From: JANNGZ01 sp031404155
GTDB taxonomy: Bacteria > Pseudomonadota > Gammaproteobacteria > Burkholderiales > Burkholderiaceae_C
Length of the DNA stretch: 8,078 nt
Reading direction: 5' to 3'
Assembly: GCA_031404155.1 (NCBI GenBank)
Contig: JANNGZ010000117.1
Coordinates: forward strand, 1-8,078
Made by a program: the position numbers and the translations under genes. The notes under the pieces are model-generated. The model ran no database searches and was not told where the DNA came from. It saw only the letters and a list, made by a program, of their open reading frames with translations. Positions 7,473 through 8,078 of this stretch are shown in pieces (positions within the stretch are counted from its first letter, which is position 1; the number at the start of each line of letters is the position of its first letter).

Positions 7473-8078
7473 CTACCGGTAGCTGATTCGGGGGTCGAGC
7501 CAGCCATAGAGGATGTCTGCAATCAGGTTGAACAGGATCACGAGCGCGCTGAGCACGAAGGTCACCGCCATCACCACCGGCGTGTCGTTGCGCAGGATGG
7601 CGTCGATGAGCAGCGAGCCGATGCCCGGGATGCGGAAGATCTGCTCGGTGACGATGGCGCCGCCGAACACCGCCGGCAGTTGCAGCGCCACCAGCGTCAC
7701 GACCGGAATCAGCGCGTTGCGCACCACGTGCTTCATGATCACCGCGTTCTCGCTCAGGCCCTTGCTGCGCGCCGTGGTCACGTAGTCGAGCCGGATCACG
7801 TCGAGCACCGACGAGCGCACGTAGCGCATCATGGTCGCGGCCTGGAACAGCCCGAGCACGGTGATCGGCATGATCGACTGCTTGAAATGCTCCCACCACC
7901 AGGCCCAGCCGGTGGCCGCGATGTCGGCGCGGAAGACGAACGGCAGCCAGCCCAGGTAGATCGAGAAGAACAGGATGAAGACAACGCCAGTGAAGAAGGT
8001 GGGCAGCGAGAAGCCGACGAAGGCGATCGTGCTGGCGATGCGGTCGAACCAGGAATAGGGCTTCACTGCGGCCAGCAC
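7473..8078 (-). CDS. dppB: Peptide-type ABC transporter permease (DppB-like), C-terminal 201 residues (5' end outside window)
   Basis: This is the C-terminal part of the second permease. The family is about 310-340 residues, so roughly the first third is beyond the right edge; the GTG at the edge is an internal Val, not a start. In the fragment, membrane segments lie at about 15-41, 68-87, 121-147 and 166-191. The EAA-type loop is TTARSKGLSENAVIMKHVVR at 101-120. GGAIVTEQIFRIPGIGSLL (139-157) and the end YGWLDPRISY are typical of B-type subunits. The reading frame is intact. It is the first gene of the operon visible here, and the promoter should lie farther upstream, outside the window. Confidence 0.94.
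   Translation of the reverse strand: MLAAVKPYSWFDRIASTIAFVGFSLPTFFTGVVFILFFSIYLGWLPFVFRADIAATGWAWWWEHFKQSIMPITVLGLFQAATMMRYVRSSVLDVIRLDYVTTARSKGLSENAVIMKHVVRNALIPVVTLVALQLPAVFGGAIVTEQIFRIPGIGSLLIDAILRNDTPVVMAVTFVLSALVILFNLIADILYGWLDPRISYR

Noticed and set aside
8076..8078. GTG at the right edge as the start of dppB
   Set aside because: The protein from there lacks TM1 and the N-terminal third of the family; it is an internal Val codon of a gene cut by the window.

Overview
The window is a high-GC (roughly two thirds G+C by eye) stretch of bacterial chromosome. Its protein sequences look like the Burkholderiales (Betaproteobacteria), close to the Comamonadaceae/Rubrivivax group; this is a judgement from recalled sequence style, not a search. 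There are no mobile elements, CRISPR arrays or RNA genes that I can support. Nearly all the DNA is coding, in seven genes, two of them cut by the window edges.

Layout. Positions 1-1236 (minus strand) hold the N-terminal 412 residues of 2-oxoglutarate dehydrogenase E1 (sucA), which runs out of the left edge. A 318-bp divergent intergenic region (1237-1554) separates it from a plus-strand gene for a secreted family 5 (peptide-type) solute-binding protein (1555-3156). That gene converges on a minus-strand block across a 90-bp gap with hairpins (about 3188-3240). Read in its direction of transcription, from the right edge, the block is dppB (C-terminal 201 residues only), dppC, dppD, dppF and a metal-dependent amidohydrolase of the Xaa-Pro dipeptidase-like type. 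Spacings between these genes are 30, 2, 11 and 61 nt, so they look like one operon whose promoter lies outside the window.

How the genes may work together. The binding protein would capture a peptide-like ligand in the periplasm, DppB/DppC would form the channel and DppD/DppF would power import. The amidohydrolase has no signal peptide and should be cytoplasmic, where it could cleave the imported compound, plausibly a proline-containing dipeptide or a related amide. The binding protein lacks the aspartate that E. coli DppA uses to hold the peptide amino terminus, so the ligand need not be an ordinary dipeptide. The binding-protein gene is not in the operon but faces it, which allows separate regulation.

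The least explained DNA is the sucA/binding-protein intergenic region. It holds a strong near-perfect inverted repeat just upstream of the binding-protein ribosome binding site, a 42-bp interrupted palindrome in the sucA leader, a 9-bp tandem repeat across the sucA ribosome binding site and a 12-bp direct repeat spaced 52 bp apart. I found no convincing promoter in it and no clearly new biological system in the window.
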